Below are positions 30,488 through 40,910 of a stretch of DNA of 64,000 nt, piece after piece. Positions within the stretch are counted from its first letter, which is position 1. Each line of letters opens with the position of its first letter. The translations under genes were made by a program, and so were the position numbers. Origin of the DNA: CAWAHD01 sp963781785 (GTDB lineage Bacteria > Planctomycetota > Planctomycetia > Isosphaerales > Isosphaeraceae); the NCBI GenBank assembly GCA_963781785.1, contig CAWAHD010000002.1, forward strand, positions 1,178,001-1,242,000. Reading direction: 5' to 3'. The notes beneath the pieces were generated by a model. That model saw nothing but the letters and a program-made list of their open reading frames with translations, was not told where the DNA came from and ran no database searches.

Positions 30488-32458
30488 TCAGCTCACGACG
30501 TCGCTCTCCTCCCCAGGAGCCGCGACGGAAAGGCCGGCAGACCCCAGGCGGCGGACGTCTCCCTCGCGCCGGGTGAAGCCGATCCGGTCAAGGTACTCGC
30601 CGATGGGGACCGCGTATTTCCGGGTTGTGCCCAGGAGCTCGCGCAGCTCGGACATGGTGATGGCCGCTCCGCCCGTGAGTCGGTCGGCGACCAGTCGCTT
30701 CAGCTCGGCCTCGACGTCAAAGTCGAGGTACAGGTCCTCCGAGATTTCCACGATCCGCTGTTCGTCGCGCAAGAGGGCGACCAGCTCGGCGGCGACGGCC
30801 TGTCGTGAGCCTGCCAGAGCGATGAGTGCGCCCAGGTCCGGGGGACTGATACCCCCCGCGCGAATTAACTCGGCGAGCTCGATCTTGAGCTTGCGTTCCC
30901 CCTGGCTCAGCCTGGGCGCATGATCCGAGAGAGCGAGGGTGCGCGGGTCGGCAACGACGATCCCGCGCGCCTCCAGTCGTTCCAGGAGGGCGGTCAGGAT
31001 CGCGGAACTGGGAAGGTCGGGAAGAGCACTGGCGAGCATTCCGCGCGGAATCGACGACTGGCGAGGCCGAAGGTCATGCAGCCGGCCCAGTGCGCGGACC
31101 ACGCGATCTTCGAGCTCGGCGACAACCTCCGCGAGCACCCTGACAGTGCGCCTCGGCCCAATGGCGAGCTCGACCAGAGCCCCCGACGCCGACAATGCCG
31201 CCACCGCCGACTCGACCTCGCCGGCGGCCAGCCCGGCCAGGGCCGACAGCCGGCTGTCGGGACAGCTCGCCAGCCCGAGGGAGCCGAGGGCGGCCTTCAG
31301 CCGCTCCAGTGGGTCGGGCGAACGCAGCCGCCCCAGGCGTGCGATCGCCGCGCGATCGCGGCGGCGCAGCCGCCGTGGCCAGGGCTCGAGCACCCGGCCG
31401 CCCCCCACAGTCGCCGATGGGCTCTCGGCCCTGAGCACAAACGGCTCGCCATACACCGCGACCATCGGCTCGGCGACGAGAAGCTGCGCCAGCCGCGGGC
31501 CGGCCGTATCCGACTCGTCCTTCTCCAGAATTGACAGCACGGCCGTTACCTCGGCCGTGCCCAGGTGCAGCTTGTACCGCCCGCGGTGCCGCAGGGGGAA
31601 GAGAGCACCCGGCGAGTCGGCGATTTCGACGCTCAGAATGCGCGTCGGCTCGACATACCCCGGCGCCGCCAGCTCGTTGCCGCGGCGGACCTCGGTGTGA
31701 TGGACCCCCGTCAAGTTGATCGCGGCACGCGAGCCCCGGCCGATCACACCGACCGGCTGGTCATGCCGGTGCAGACCCCGCACGCGAGCGGCGCGTCCCG
31801 CCGGCTCGATTACGACCTCATCGCCCACCGCCACGGCTCCGGAGGCGATCGTTCCCGTCACCACCGTCCCGTGGCCGGCCACGCTGAACGAGCGGTCGAT
31901 CGCCATCCGGAATACGCCCGGATCGCGCCCGGGGCTCGTGGCGGCGCACACCGCCAGGAGCGCGGCTTTGAGCTCGTCGATCCCCTGGCCGGCCACCGCC
32001 GAGGTCCGCACGACCTCCGACCCTTCCAGAAACGTTCCCTTGACCAGAGCACGCACGTCTGCTTCGACCAGATCGAGCCACGTTTGATCGACAAGGTCGC
32101 ATTTTGTCAGCGCGATCACGCCCGAGGTCAGCCCCAGCAGGCGCAGAATCTCGAGGTGCTCGCGCGTCTGGGGCATCACGGAATCATCAGCCGCCACCAC
32201 CAGCATGGCCAGGTCGAGACCGGTTGCGCCGGCCAGCATGTTGCGGATGAACCGCTCGTGTCCCGGTACGTCGATCAAGGCGAGGTGATACTCACCCAGT
32301 TGCAAGGGAGCGAATCCCAGGTCGATCGTGATCCCGCGCTGCTTCTCAGCGGGCAATCGATCGGTGTCGACGCCGGTCAAAGCACGCACCAAAGCTGTCT
32401 TGCCATGGTCGATGTGCCCGGCTGTTCCCAGCACGCGGTCCTGCACGCCGTCCTTCAT
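30488..32458 (-). CDS. selB: Selenocysteine-specific elongation factor
   Basis: A 656-residue GTPase that brings selenocysteyl-tRNA to the ribosome at recoded UGA codons. The start MKDGVQDRVLGTAGHIDHGKT places the G1 motif at residues 14-21; DVPGHERF and TKCD are the G3 and G4 motifs. The N-terminal two thirds are EF-Tu-like (FSVAGHGTVVTGTI). The C-terminal part is the winged-helix region that reads SECIS RNA (FTRREGDVRRLGSAG at the end). Normal length, no break. The ATG overlaps the stop of a small membrane-protein gene by 4 bases (ATGA). selA is divergent on the other side. Confidence 0.95.
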   Translation of the reverse strand: MKDGVQDRVLGTAGHIDHGKTALVRALTGVDTDRLPAEKQRGITIDLGFAPLQLGEYHLALIDVPGHERFIRNMLAGATGLDLAMLVVAADDSVMPQTREHLEILRLLGLTSGVIALTKCDLVDQTWLDLVEADVRALVKGTFLEGSEVVRTSAVAGQGIDELKAALLAVCAATSPGRDPGVFRMAIDRSFSVAGHGTVVTGTIASGAVAVGDEVVIEPAGRAARVRGLHRHDQPVGVIGRGSRAAINLTGVHHTEVRRGNELAAPGYVEPTRILSVEIADSPGALFPLRHRGRYKLHLGTAEVTAVLSILEKDESDTAGPRLAQLLVAEPMVAVYGEPFVLRAESPSATVGGGRVLEPWPRRLRRRDRAAIARLGRLRSPDPLERLKAALGSLGLASCPDSRLSALAGLAAGEVESAVAALSASGALVELAIGPRRTVRVLAEVVAELEDRVVRALGRLHDLRPRQSSIPRGMLASALPDLPSSAILTALLERLEARGIVVADPRTLALSDHAPRLSQGERKLKIELAELIRAGGISPPDLGALIALAGSRQAVAAELVALLRDEQRIVEISEDLYLDFDVEAELKRLVADRLTGGAAITMSELRELLGTTRKYAVPIGEYLDRIGFTRREGDVRRLGSAGLSVAAPGEESDVVS

Positions 32459-32637
32459 TTCTTTGCTCGAGTGGCCAGGTACATGCACAGGGCCACGATG
32501 ATCGTTTGCGGCGCTGTGAGAAACAGCAAAAAGACGAGCGGCAGGAACCAGCGAAAATTGGCCGCCAGGCCAAGGGCCAGGCCGACGACGGCCGTGCCGA
32601 CCATCAACCCGCCGATCGTCATCCGCGATGGACTCAT
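32455..32637 (-). CDS. Small two-helix membrane protein overlapping selB
   Basis: A 60-residue protein (MSPSRMTIGGLMVG ...) with two hydrophobic helices, TIGGLMVGTAVVGLALGLAA and FLPLVFLLFLTAPQ, ending ATRAKK. Its TGA overlaps the selB ATG (ATGA), so selB translation is probably coupled to it. No family is recognised. Small proteins of this kind are common in planctomycetes, and a link to selenium metabolism is not implied by sequence. It is the first gene of the leftward unit and its start lies 84 bases from the selA start. Confidence 0.65.
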   Translation of the reverse strand: MSPSRMTIGGLMVGTAVVGLALGLAANFRWFLPLVFLLFLTAPQTIIVALCMYLATRAKK

Positions 32638-32657
32638 CGGGCGCCTCTCGATCCAAC

Positions 32658-32688
32658 TTGAAACCAGATCACGATCATCGACTATAAT
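32658..32688 (+). promoter_or_regulatory. Possible sigma70-type promoter for selA
   Basis: TTGAAA at 32658-32663 and TATAAT at 32683-32688, 19 bases apart, 33 bases before the selA ATG, in the short gap between the divergent selA and selB units. The -10 is perfect and the spacer slightly long. Confidence 0.45.
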
Positions 32689-32721
32689 CGAGCCGGGCCA
32701 ACGATTTCGAGGGACAGTGTC

Positions 32722-34157
32722 ATGGATCGCGATCGACTGCGCCGGCTGCCGCCGGTGGGCGCGGTACTGGAGGACGAAGCGTTGCGGGAGACCTGCGCAC
32801 GGTTCGGGCCGCGCCGCCGTGGTTCGCGCGGTCAGGGCGGCGATCGAGGAAGCGCGCACCGGACTTCTCGCTGGAACGGAGCTGCCCGCCGACCAGAGAA
32901 GCCTGGCGCAGCGGTCGCTGGCGATCCTCGAGCGGGAGCGTCCGCAGCTCAAGCCGGTTCTGAACGCGACCGGGATCTTGCTCCATACCGGCCTGGGCCG
33001 CGCTCCGCTGGCGGAGGAGGCCGTTCTGGCCGTGGCCCGGATCGCCGGCGGCTACTGCAATCTGGAGATCGACCTCCAGGAGGGAGAGCGCGGCCGGCGC
33101 ACCGCCGGAATCGAGAGGCTTGTGTGCGCGCTCACCGGCGCAGAGGCCGCGACCGCCGTCAACAACAACGCCGGTGCCACGGTGCTGGCGCTTCGTGCAC
33201 TCGCGGCTGGCAAGGAAGTGATCGTGTCGCGCGGGCAGCTCGTGGAGATCGGCGGCGGCTTCCGGCTGCCGGAGATCTTCGAAGTCTCGGGCGCCCGCCT
33301 CTGCGAAGTCGGCACGACCAACAAGACCCGCCTGCGCGACTATGAGCGGGCCATCGGCCCCGCGACCGGCGCGATCTTGCGGGTTCACCGCAGCAACTTC
33401 CAGATGGTCGGGTTCACCGAAGAGCCCGAAATCAAAGAGCTCGCGCGGCTTGCTCACGACCACGGGCTCTGGGCCATCGACGATGTTGGGTCCGGTGCGC
33501 TCGCGCGGCGGCTTGCCCCTCCCCACGGGCGACGAGCCGACGGTCGCCGACGGCCTTCTTGCCGGGGCCGATCTCGTGTTGTTTTCCGGCGACAAGCTGC
33601 TCGGCGGCCCTCAGTGCGGGATCATGGCCGGCAGCCGGAAAGCGATCAACAGGGTCGAGGCCGATCCGCTCATGCGTGCCCTGCGCCTCGACAAATTGAC
33701 CGTGGCCGCTCTCGAGGCCACGTTACACCTGGCAATGGACCAGGAACGGGCCGCGACCCGGATTCCGCTCTGGCGCATGGCAGCCATACCCGCCGAGGAG
33801 CTCATCGGGCGCGCGTCCGCCCTGGTCAGCTCGATCAACGACGAGCTCGGAGCAAATGCCGCCGTCGTGCCTGCCGAATCGTTCTTGGGCGGCGGCAGCA
33901 CGCCGCTCCAGGCGATTCCGACGATGGCCGTCGCCATTGCCGCTCCCTTCCCGGCTCCGTTTCAGTCAGAAACGTCGCTGGCCCAGGCCTTGCGGCAGGG
34001 CGATCCGCCGGTCGTCGCGCGCGTCCAGAAGGGCCTGGTCCTCTTCGACTTGAGGACCATCCCAGAAGAACAGGACCCAGACCTGCTCGACGCAGTCCGC
34101 AAAGTCTGTCATGATCGGAGAACTCCGGTCCCGCCCCGCGGGCCGGTACCAACTTGA
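32722..34157 (+). CDS. selA: L-seryl-tRNA(Sec) selenium transferase, two frame breaks
   Basis: About 478 residues. PLP enzyme that converts Ser-tRNA(Sec) to Sec-tRNA(Sec) with selenophosphate. Starts MDRDRLRRLPPVG; family blocks are LKPVLNATGILLHTGLGRAPL, GRRTAGIERLVCALTGAE, VNNNAGATVLALRALA, SRGQLVEIGGGFRLPEI, EVGTTNKTRLRDYE and the PLP lysine in FSGDKLLGGPQCGI. Breaks (one base extra each) near 32812 and near 33508; both sides stay homologous to the family. With selB this gives half of the selenocysteine machinery; no selC tRNA or selD is visible here. Confidence 0.95.
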
Positions 34158-34241
34158 TGACCACCGCCAGGGGCCGCGCGGGCGGCCCCGCGAACGGGAC
34201 GGGGCCGGCTCGTCCGGAAAGCGATCAAAGGGAGTGCCGGA

Positions 34242-35216
34242 ATGCGTGTCTGCCGGTTTGGATTCGATGAAATGGTCCTCACGGGCTTCTACGCCGACGA
34301 CCATGTGATCCCCATCGACCAGGCTGCCGAGGCGTTCAGCCGCGACACCGGTGTCGAGCTGCTGTTGTCGTCCACCGAAGACTTGCTCGACTTGCTGCCG
34401 CCCGAGGGCTGCTCTTACGAGCCCGCGTGCGAGCTCTTCGCCTGGATCGAACAGCTCGACCTGATCTCCCGCGAGGAGCTCTTGATCAATATCGACGAAG
34501 TGCGCCTCCTGGTGCCGATCGCCAGCCCGCCGAAACTGCTGTTCCTGGCCGGAAACTACCCCAAGCACGTCGCCGAGCGCGGCGGCCAGGCGACCGAGCG
34601 AGAAGAGACGTTTCCTTATGTTTTTATGAAACCGGCGAGCACGACCTTGACGCACCCCCGCGACCCGATCTTGATTCCGCGGGTTTCGCCTAAAGCGATC
34701 GACTGGGAATGCGAGCTGGCCGTCGTGATCGGCCGGCGGTGCCGGCACGTCGACGAGGACGAGGCGGTGGGTTGTATCGCCGGCTACACGATCATCAACG
34801 ACGTGAGCGACCGCAGCTTTAAGCCCAACCCCGGCCGCAAGCCGCGCGACCGCGACAAGTTCTTCGACTGGATGCACGGCAAGTGGCACGACTCGTTTTG
34901 CCCGATGGGGCCCTGCATCCTGTCGTCCGACGTGGTTCCCGACCCCCAGGCACTCCCCCTGACCTTGGCCGTCAACGGCCAGATCAAACAGAATGCCACC
35001 ACGGCCGAGATGATCTTTCCCGTGCCCGCGATCATCGCGTTTTTATCCGATCTGGTGACGCTGCAACCCGGCGACGTGATCGCAACGGGCACGCCGTCGG
35101 GCGTCGGCTCGGCAACCGGCACGTACCTCCGGCCGGGCGACTGGGTGTGCGCCAGGATCGGACCGATCGGCACGCTGGAGAATCCCGTCGAAGCCGAAGA
35201 CGATGAGGATCTCTAA
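34242..35216 (+). CDS. Fumarylacetoacetate hydrolase (FAH) family protein
   Basis: A 324-residue protein. The C-terminal 220 residues are the FAH fold: FPYVFMKPASTTLTHP, DWECELAVVIGRRCRHVDEDEA with the metal-binding acidic residues, GYTIINDVSDRS, and PGDVIATGTPSGVG. The family splits or isomerises oxo-acids (fumarylpyruvate, 2-hydroxyhepta-2,4-dienedioate and relatives); oxaloacetate decarboxylation and tautomerisation are also known. The N-terminal 90 residues are the usual variable cap. It ends 2 bases before pyc, so the pair is translated together. An oxaloacetate-related role is an attractive inference from that neighbour but is unproven. Confidence 0.88.
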   Translation: MRVCRFGFDEMVLTGFYADDHVIPIDQAAEAFSRDTGVELLLSSTEDLLDLLPPEGCSYEPACELFAWIEQLDLISREELLINIDEVRLLVPIASPPKLLFLAGNYPKHVAERGGQATEREETFPYVFMKPASTTLTHPRDPILIPRVSPKAIDWECELAVVIGRRCRHVDEDEAVGCIAGYTIINDVSDRSFKPNPGRKPRDRDKFFDWMHGKWHDSFCPMGPCILSSDVVPDPQALPLTLAVNGQIKQNATTAEMIFPVPAIIAFLSDLVTLQPGDVIATGTPSGVGSATGTYLRPGDWVCARIGPIGTLENPVEAEDDEDL

Positions 35217-35218
35217 CC

Positions 35219-38200
35219 GTGTTTCGCAAGTTGATGGCGGCCAACCGCGGTGAGATCGCCATTCGCATCTTCCGCTCGGCCCACGAGCTTGGCATCCGGA
35301 CCGTCGCGATCTATTCCCACGAAGACCGGTTCGGCAGCCATCGCTCCAAGGCCGACGAAGCTTACGAAATTGGCCATCCCGGCGAGCCGATCCGCAGTTA
35401 CCTGAACATCGAGGCCATCGTCGAATTGGCCCGGGCCACGGCTGTCGACGCGATCCATCCCGGCTACGGCTTTCTGTCCGAGAACGCCGAGTTCGCGCGG
35501 GCCTGTGCCCGGGCCGGCATCGCGTTCATCGGGCCCGGACCCGACCTGCTCGACCTCCTGGGAGACAAGGTGGCCGCGCGAAACTCGCGCGTGAGGCCGG
35601 CATTCCCGTCCTGGCCGGCAGCGACAAGCCGGTGCTGCCCGGATCGGAAGCCCGGTCACTGGCCGGGTCGCTCGGCTTCCCGGTGATCGTCAAGGCATCG
35701 ATGGGGGGCGGCGGCCGAGGAATGCGGGTGGTCGAAAGTCTGGAGCAGCTCGACCAGGCGCTCGACCAGGCCCGCCGCGAGGCCGAGACCGCCTTCGGCG
35801 TGCCCGACGTCTTCGTCGAGAAATTCGTCGCCAGGGCCAAGCACATCGAAGTCCAGATCCTGGGCGATCGCCAGGGAAACCTGGTCCATCTCTTCGAGCG
35901 CAACTGCACGGTGCAGCGCCGGCACCAGAAGATCGTCGAGATCGCGCCGGCTCCCAATCTCGATAAGGCTGTGCGGCAGGCGATCCTGGATGCCGCCCTG
36001 GCCCTGGGCCGCCACGTCCGGTATGAAAACGCCGGGACTGTCGAATTCCTGGTCGACGTCGACACAGGCGCTTTTTACTTCATCGAGGTCAACCCGCGGA
36101 TCCAGGTCGAGCACACGGTCACCGAGATGGTGACGAATGTCGACCTGGTCAACAGCCAGATCCTGATCGCCGCCGGCGAGCCGCTCTCCAATCCTGAGAT
36201 CGATCTTCCCTCCCAGGATGCCGTGCGCGTCGAGGGTTTTGCCTTGCAGTGCCGCGTCACCACCGAAGACCCCGAGAACCGGTTCACACCCGACTACGGG
36301 CGGATCACGCATTATCGCTCGGTCGGCGGCATGGGCATCCGGACCGATGGCGGGCCGGCGATCACCGGGGGGATCATCACCCCGTTCTACGACTCCCTGC
36401 TGGTGAAGATCTGCGCCTCGGGCCGCCGGTTCATCGACGCCGTGCGGCGGATGGAGCGGGCGCTCCAGGAGTTTCGTGTGAGAGGGGTGAAGACCAACAT
36501 TCCGTTCCTGCTCAATCTGATCGAGCACCCCGTCTTCCTTGCCGGCAACTGCACGACCCGGTTCATCGACGAGACCCCCGAGCTGTTCCGTTTTCCGATC
36601 CGCCAGAACCGCGCAATGCGCCTCTTGACCTATGCCGCGGAGATCACAGTGAACGGCTTTCCCGGTGTTGCGCGGCCATCCGGGCACGCAATCGCGCCCG
36701 AGCCCGAGCCGCCGCGATTCGATCCGGGCGTCGCCCCGCCGCCGGGATCGCGGCAGCAGTTCCTGGCCCTGGGGCCCGATCGATTTTCCCGCTGGATCCG
36801 CGACCAGCAGCCGTTGCTCATCACCGACACGACCTTCCGCGACGCCCACCAGTCGCTCCTGGCCACCCGGGTGCGCACCCGCGACATGCTCCGTGTGGCC
36901 GATGCCTACGCCCGGTTGTGCCCCGGCGTCTTCTCGATCGAGATGTGGGGCGGGGCAACCTTCGACACGGCGATGCGGTTTCTCAAGGAAGACCCGTGGG
37001 AGCGGCTTGCCCAGCTTCGCGAGAAGATCCCCAACATCCTGTTTCAGATGCTCCTCCGCGGCTCCAACGCCGTGGGGTACACCAGCTATCCCGACAATGT
37101 CGTCAAGGGCTTCGTCGCCCTTGCAGCCGCCGCCGGTATCGACCTGTTCCGGGTGTTTGACTCGCTCAACTGGGTCCCCAACATGGAGCGTTCGCTCGAG
37201 GCGGTCCGCGAGGCAGGGGCCCTCTGCGAGGCGGCCATCTGCTACACCGGAGACATCCTCAACCCGGCCCGGCCCAAGTACAACCTGTCGTATTATGTCC
37301 AGCTCGCCAGGGAGCTGGAAAAACGCGGCGCGAGCCTGATCGCCATCAAGGACATGGCCGGCCTGTGCAAGCCGCCCGCCTCCCGGCGGTTGATCGCCGC
37401 CTTGCGCGACGAGGTCGGCGTGCCGATCCACTTCCACACGCACGATATCGGCGGAGCGCAGGCCGCCAGCGTGCTGGTCGGTGCCGAGGTCGGCTTGGAC
37501 GTCGCCGACGGCGCGATCTCGTCGATGGCCGGCCTGACCTCGCAGCCCAGCTTGAACGCGATTGTCGAGTCGTTGCGGTTCACCCCGCGCGACACAGGTC
37601 TGGACCCCGAGGCCCTGATCGAGATGAGCCGGTACTGGGGCCAGGTGCGCGAGCTGTACGCGCCGTTCGAGGCCGGTCCACGCTCGCCCGCGGCCGATCT
37701 GTACGAGCTGGAGATGCCCGGTGGCCAGTACACCAACCTGTTCCAGCAGGCCAAGGCCCTGGGGCTGGCCGCTCGCTGGCGGGAGGTCTGCAAGGCCTAT
37801 TCCGAGGTCAACGTGCTCTTCGGCGACATCATCAAGGTGACTCCCAGCTCCAAGGTCGTGGGAGACATGGCCCTCTTCATGGTCGCCAACAACCTGGCTC
37901 CTGAGGACACGCTCGACCCAGAGCGGGAGCTGGCCTTCCCCGAGAGCGTCGTCGAGTTTTTCGAGGGCCGGCTCGGCCAGCCGCCGGGCGGCTTTCCTCA
38001 AGCGCTCCAGGCCCGGGTGCTCAAGGGCCGGCCCGCACTCCTGGAGCGGCCGGGAGCCAACATGCCGCCGGCTGATTTTGATGCAGCACGTGAGAAGGCC
38101 GCGGCGCTCTTGGGGCGGCCGGCGGGCGACCGCGACGCCCTCAGTTACTTGCTTTATCCCCGGGTTTTCCCCGACCTGGCGGCCCACGAGCGGATTTACT

Positions 38201-38667
38201 CAGACACGTCGATCCTGCCGACGTCGATCTTCTTTTTCGGTCCCGACCCCGGCGCCGAGCATCCCGTCGAGATCGAACAAGGCAAGACCCTGATCGTCAA
38301 GCTGCTGGCCGTGGGCGAGCCGCATGCCGACGGGATGCGCACCGTGTTTTTCGAGCTGAACGGCCAGCCGCGCGAGGTCGAGGTCGCCGACCGCTCGCTG
38401 GCCTCTTCGGTACGCCAGGTCCCCATGGCCGACGCCGCCGACCCCAGCCAGATCGGTGCTCCGCTGCCCGGGCTGGTCGTCGGCGTGGGTGTTTCCCCCG
38501 GCGACGCCGTGCGCAAAGGTCAAAAGCTGCTCTCGATCGAAGCCATGAAGATGGAAACGACGATCTACGCCGAACGCCCCGGCCGCGTCTCCGACGTGCT
38601 CGCGATGGTCGGGCGGCAGGTCAAGACCGGCGAGCTGCTGCTCAAGCTCAGCCCGGAAAAGTCATGA
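35219..38667 (+). CDS. pyc: Pyruvate carboxylase, one frame break
   Basis: About 1,150 residues. Biotin enzyme that makes oxaloacetate from pyruvate, bicarbonate and ATP. Order of domains: biotin carboxylase (MAANRGEIAIRI; KASMGGGGRGMRV; ERNCTVQRRHQKIVE; EVNPRIQVEHTVTE), carboxyltransferase (DTTFRDAHQSLLATRVRT; FHTHDIGGAQAAS), conserved carboxylase domain, then a biotinyl domain with the target lysine in IEAMKMETT. A missing A in the A run at 35581-35583 breaks the frame; the restored sequence reads ARKLAREAGIPVLAGSD. GTG start at 35219, 2 bases after the FAH gene; ATG at 35234 is an alternative. Its biotin would be attached by BirA encoded 1.4 kb downstream. Confidence 0.95.
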
Positions 38668-38873
38668 GCAGCCCGGGCCGTGGTGAGAGACTTGAAGGGA
38701 ACCGGCCGGTACACTCTGGCCAAGGTCGCGATTCTCCCTGAGAATGGAAGCATGTTCGCGCCGAACCCGGAAGTCGCCTGGCGGTCGGCAGACCGGAATC
38801 CACCAGGTGAATTCTGGTTGGCGCACGCCGCGGCTGCGTCCACATCAAGTCCGTGAGTGCAGAGGGGGATATC

Positions 38874-40003
38874 GTGGGAAGACGCCCGGTCAGACGAGCG
38901 GCTCGGTCGCGACAGCAAAGCGACGAGAACAGTGGCGGTCCGCAAATCGAGATCGATTCGAAGGCGGGCGCCCTTTCGGTACGCGATCCGCGGCTCATCA
39001 ATTCGAGCCACCGAGCCTTTTGCCGGCGACTGCTGGAAAGTGTCGCGGGCCGGCCCGGCATCAGCAAGGCCGAGATTGACCTGACCGCCGCCACGTGCCG
39101 CATTCAGTACGCCGGCACAGAGGGCGGGCCTCAAGGGATGGCTGACGTGTTCGCCGACTGCGTTCGTGAAGCGACCGCAGGCTTTGCCGGCACCGACGCG
39201 GCTGCCGGATCGGCCAGCACCGGCGATTGGACGAACATGACGGCCTATCCGCTCTCCAATGACGTCTCTCTCTGGGAAACCTCGGACTCGAAGCCAGGCC
39301 AGATTCAGGTCCGCCATCAGTTTCCCGCAGGCGACGAGCGCCACTTGCCGCAACTTGCCAGGGCACTTTCGCACCTCGATGAGGTCGAGCACTGCCAGGC
39401 GACACCGTTCTCGAACCGGCTGACGGTCGATTTCCGCTCCCAGACCAAGGAGCTGAACGGCTTCCTGGACCGGGCCGAACAGAGCCTCGAAGACTTGATG
39501 GCTGATGGCGCCGGGCGCGGTTGGCGCTCGAGCACATCAGAGCGGCGGCAGATGGTACCGACCTGCCGATCGCCAGGGGCCCGAAACGGCTGATGTATCT
39601 CGTCCTCGCAGGCGGCTCCTTCCTCTTGACCATGGTGGGGCTCGTCATTCCCGGCGTTCCCACCGTTCCGTTCTTGCTCGCGACGGCCTATTTCCTCTCT
39701 CGCTCGTCGCGCCGGCTGCACACGTCGCTCTGCCATTCCGCGTTCTTCGGTCCCATCCTCATCGAATGGGATGAGCACGGGGGCCTGAGCGAGTGGTCCA
39801 AGCTCAAGCTGGTCGGCCTGGCAGGGTTGCTGTTGGTCGCAACCGTCGTCCTGGCTCCCCTGACGCCCGTGGCCCTGGGTGTGGTCTTGCTGGTGGCGTC
39901 GCTCGGGACCCTCGGAGTCGTTCGCCTTCCCGGAGTGCCGCGAGAAATGCCGGTCGAGCGTCCGACGGGCCGCACCGCCCGGTTCGCACTCCCCTCGACC
40001 TGA
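38874..40003 (+). CDS. HMA-like domain fused to DUF454 membrane protein, one frame break
   Basis: About 377 residues once a missing base near 39512 (GGG run) is restored. Residues 1-210 hold one or two ferredoxin-like domains resembling heavy-metal-associated modules (FCRRLLESVAGRPGISKAEI, and a second block with LARALSHLDEVEHCQ) but with no CxxC motif. The C-terminal 130 residues are DUF454 (YbaN-like): YLVLAGGSFLLTMVGLVIPG, FLLATAYFLSRSS, LHTSLCHSAFFG, with two to three membrane helices. The GTG at 38874 has AGAGGGGG 5 bases upstream; a GTG at 38853 is in frame. Function of DUF454 is unknown. Confidence 0.75.
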
Positions 40004-40091
40004 TTTCCAGAACTTGCAAGAAAAGAAACGATCGTCGGCGTCCGGGCGGCGATTCTCGTCACGGTGATGCCCTCGTGGACGACTTCTGGCT

Positions 40092-40907
40092 ATGGAGAAA
40101 ACACCCGGCTGGCCGTTCGTGCGGACGATGGCCGCCCTTTCCGTCGCCCAATCGACCAGCGAGAATGCAAGAGCCTTGATTCGGGATGGGGCGATCGAGC
40201 TCCCGCTGGCAGTCTGGGCGCGGCGCCAGACTCGCGGACGCGGACGCGGCAGCCACGAATGGTGGTCCGACGCGGGAAGCCTCACGTTCACCCTGGCGAT
40301 TGACCCCAAGTGGCACGGGCTGGCCGCTCCCGACGAGCCGCGGGTGGCACTCGCGACCGCGGTCGCCGTGATCGACGCGATCGAGTCGCTCGGGCCTTGC
40401 GAGCCCGCAATCGGCATTCGCTGGCCCAACGACCTCGAAGCCGGCGGCCGAAAGCTGGGAGGAATCTTGCCCGAGCCAGTCGAGACAGAACACGGGCACC
40501 GGCTCTTGATCGGCATTGGCCTGAACGTGCACACAAACCTGGAGAACGCGCCCCCGAGGGTGCGTTCGATGGCGACTTCTCTGGCCGCGGTCGGCGCGGG
40601 CTTCCAGGGCGACCAAGCGCTGCCACTGCTCCTGGCCGCAATCTTGAGCCGGTTCGGGCTCGTTCTGGACCGGCTGGCGGATCGCGATACCGAGCTGGCC
40701 GCCCGGTGGAACCGGCTGGATCTGCTCCGCGATCGCTGGGTCCAGGTCGACCTCGGTAGCCATCACGTCTCCGGCTGGGGAACCGGGATCGACCCCGACG
40801 GCGCGCTCCGCCTTGATGACGGCGGGCGCCCGCTCCGGCTCTTCGGCGGCCAGGTGCTGCGGCCGCCGAACGAGTACGCCGCCAGACAGCCCGCCAGATT
40901 CGAGTGA
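40092..40907 (+). CDS. birA: Biotin-[acetyl-CoA-carboxylase] ligase, monofunctional
   Basis: A 271-residue ligase that activates biotin with ATP and attaches it to carboxylase lysines. Motifs: the biotinoyl-AMP loop GRGRGSHEWWSDAG, IRWPNDLEAGGRKLGGIL and GIGLNVHTNLE. There is no N-terminal helix-turn-helix domain, so this enzyme should not act as the biotin operon repressor, in keeping with the absence of a BirA operator between bioB and bioF. The gene ends 3 bases before the ECF sigma gene. Likely substrates include the pyruvate carboxylase encoded just upstream. Confidence 0.93.
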   Translation: MEKTPGWPFVRTMAALSVAQSTSENARALIRDGAIELPLAVWARRQTRGRGRGSHEWWSDAGSLTFTLAIDPKWHGLAAPDEPRVALATAVAVIDAIESLGPCEPAIGIRWPNDLEAGGRKLGGILPEPVETEHGHRLLIGIGLNVHTNLENAPPRVRSMATSLAAVGAGFQGDQALPLLLAAILSRFGLVLDRLADRDTELAARWNRLDLLRDRWVQVDLGSHHVSGWGTGIDPDGALRLDDGGRPLRLFGGQVLRPPNEYAARQPARFE

Positions 40908-40910
40908 ACC

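Noticed and set aside
31565..32700. Apparent N-terminal extension of selA reaching back across selB
   Set aside because: The frame is open only because it is antisense to selB. The selA start at 32722 gives the family N-terminus after the frame break near 32812.
35656..38187. Long open frame of 843 codons on the minus strand
   Set aside because: It lies antisense to the well-conserved pyruvate carboxylase gene; high GC creates long antisense frames. Its translation has no recognisable domain.
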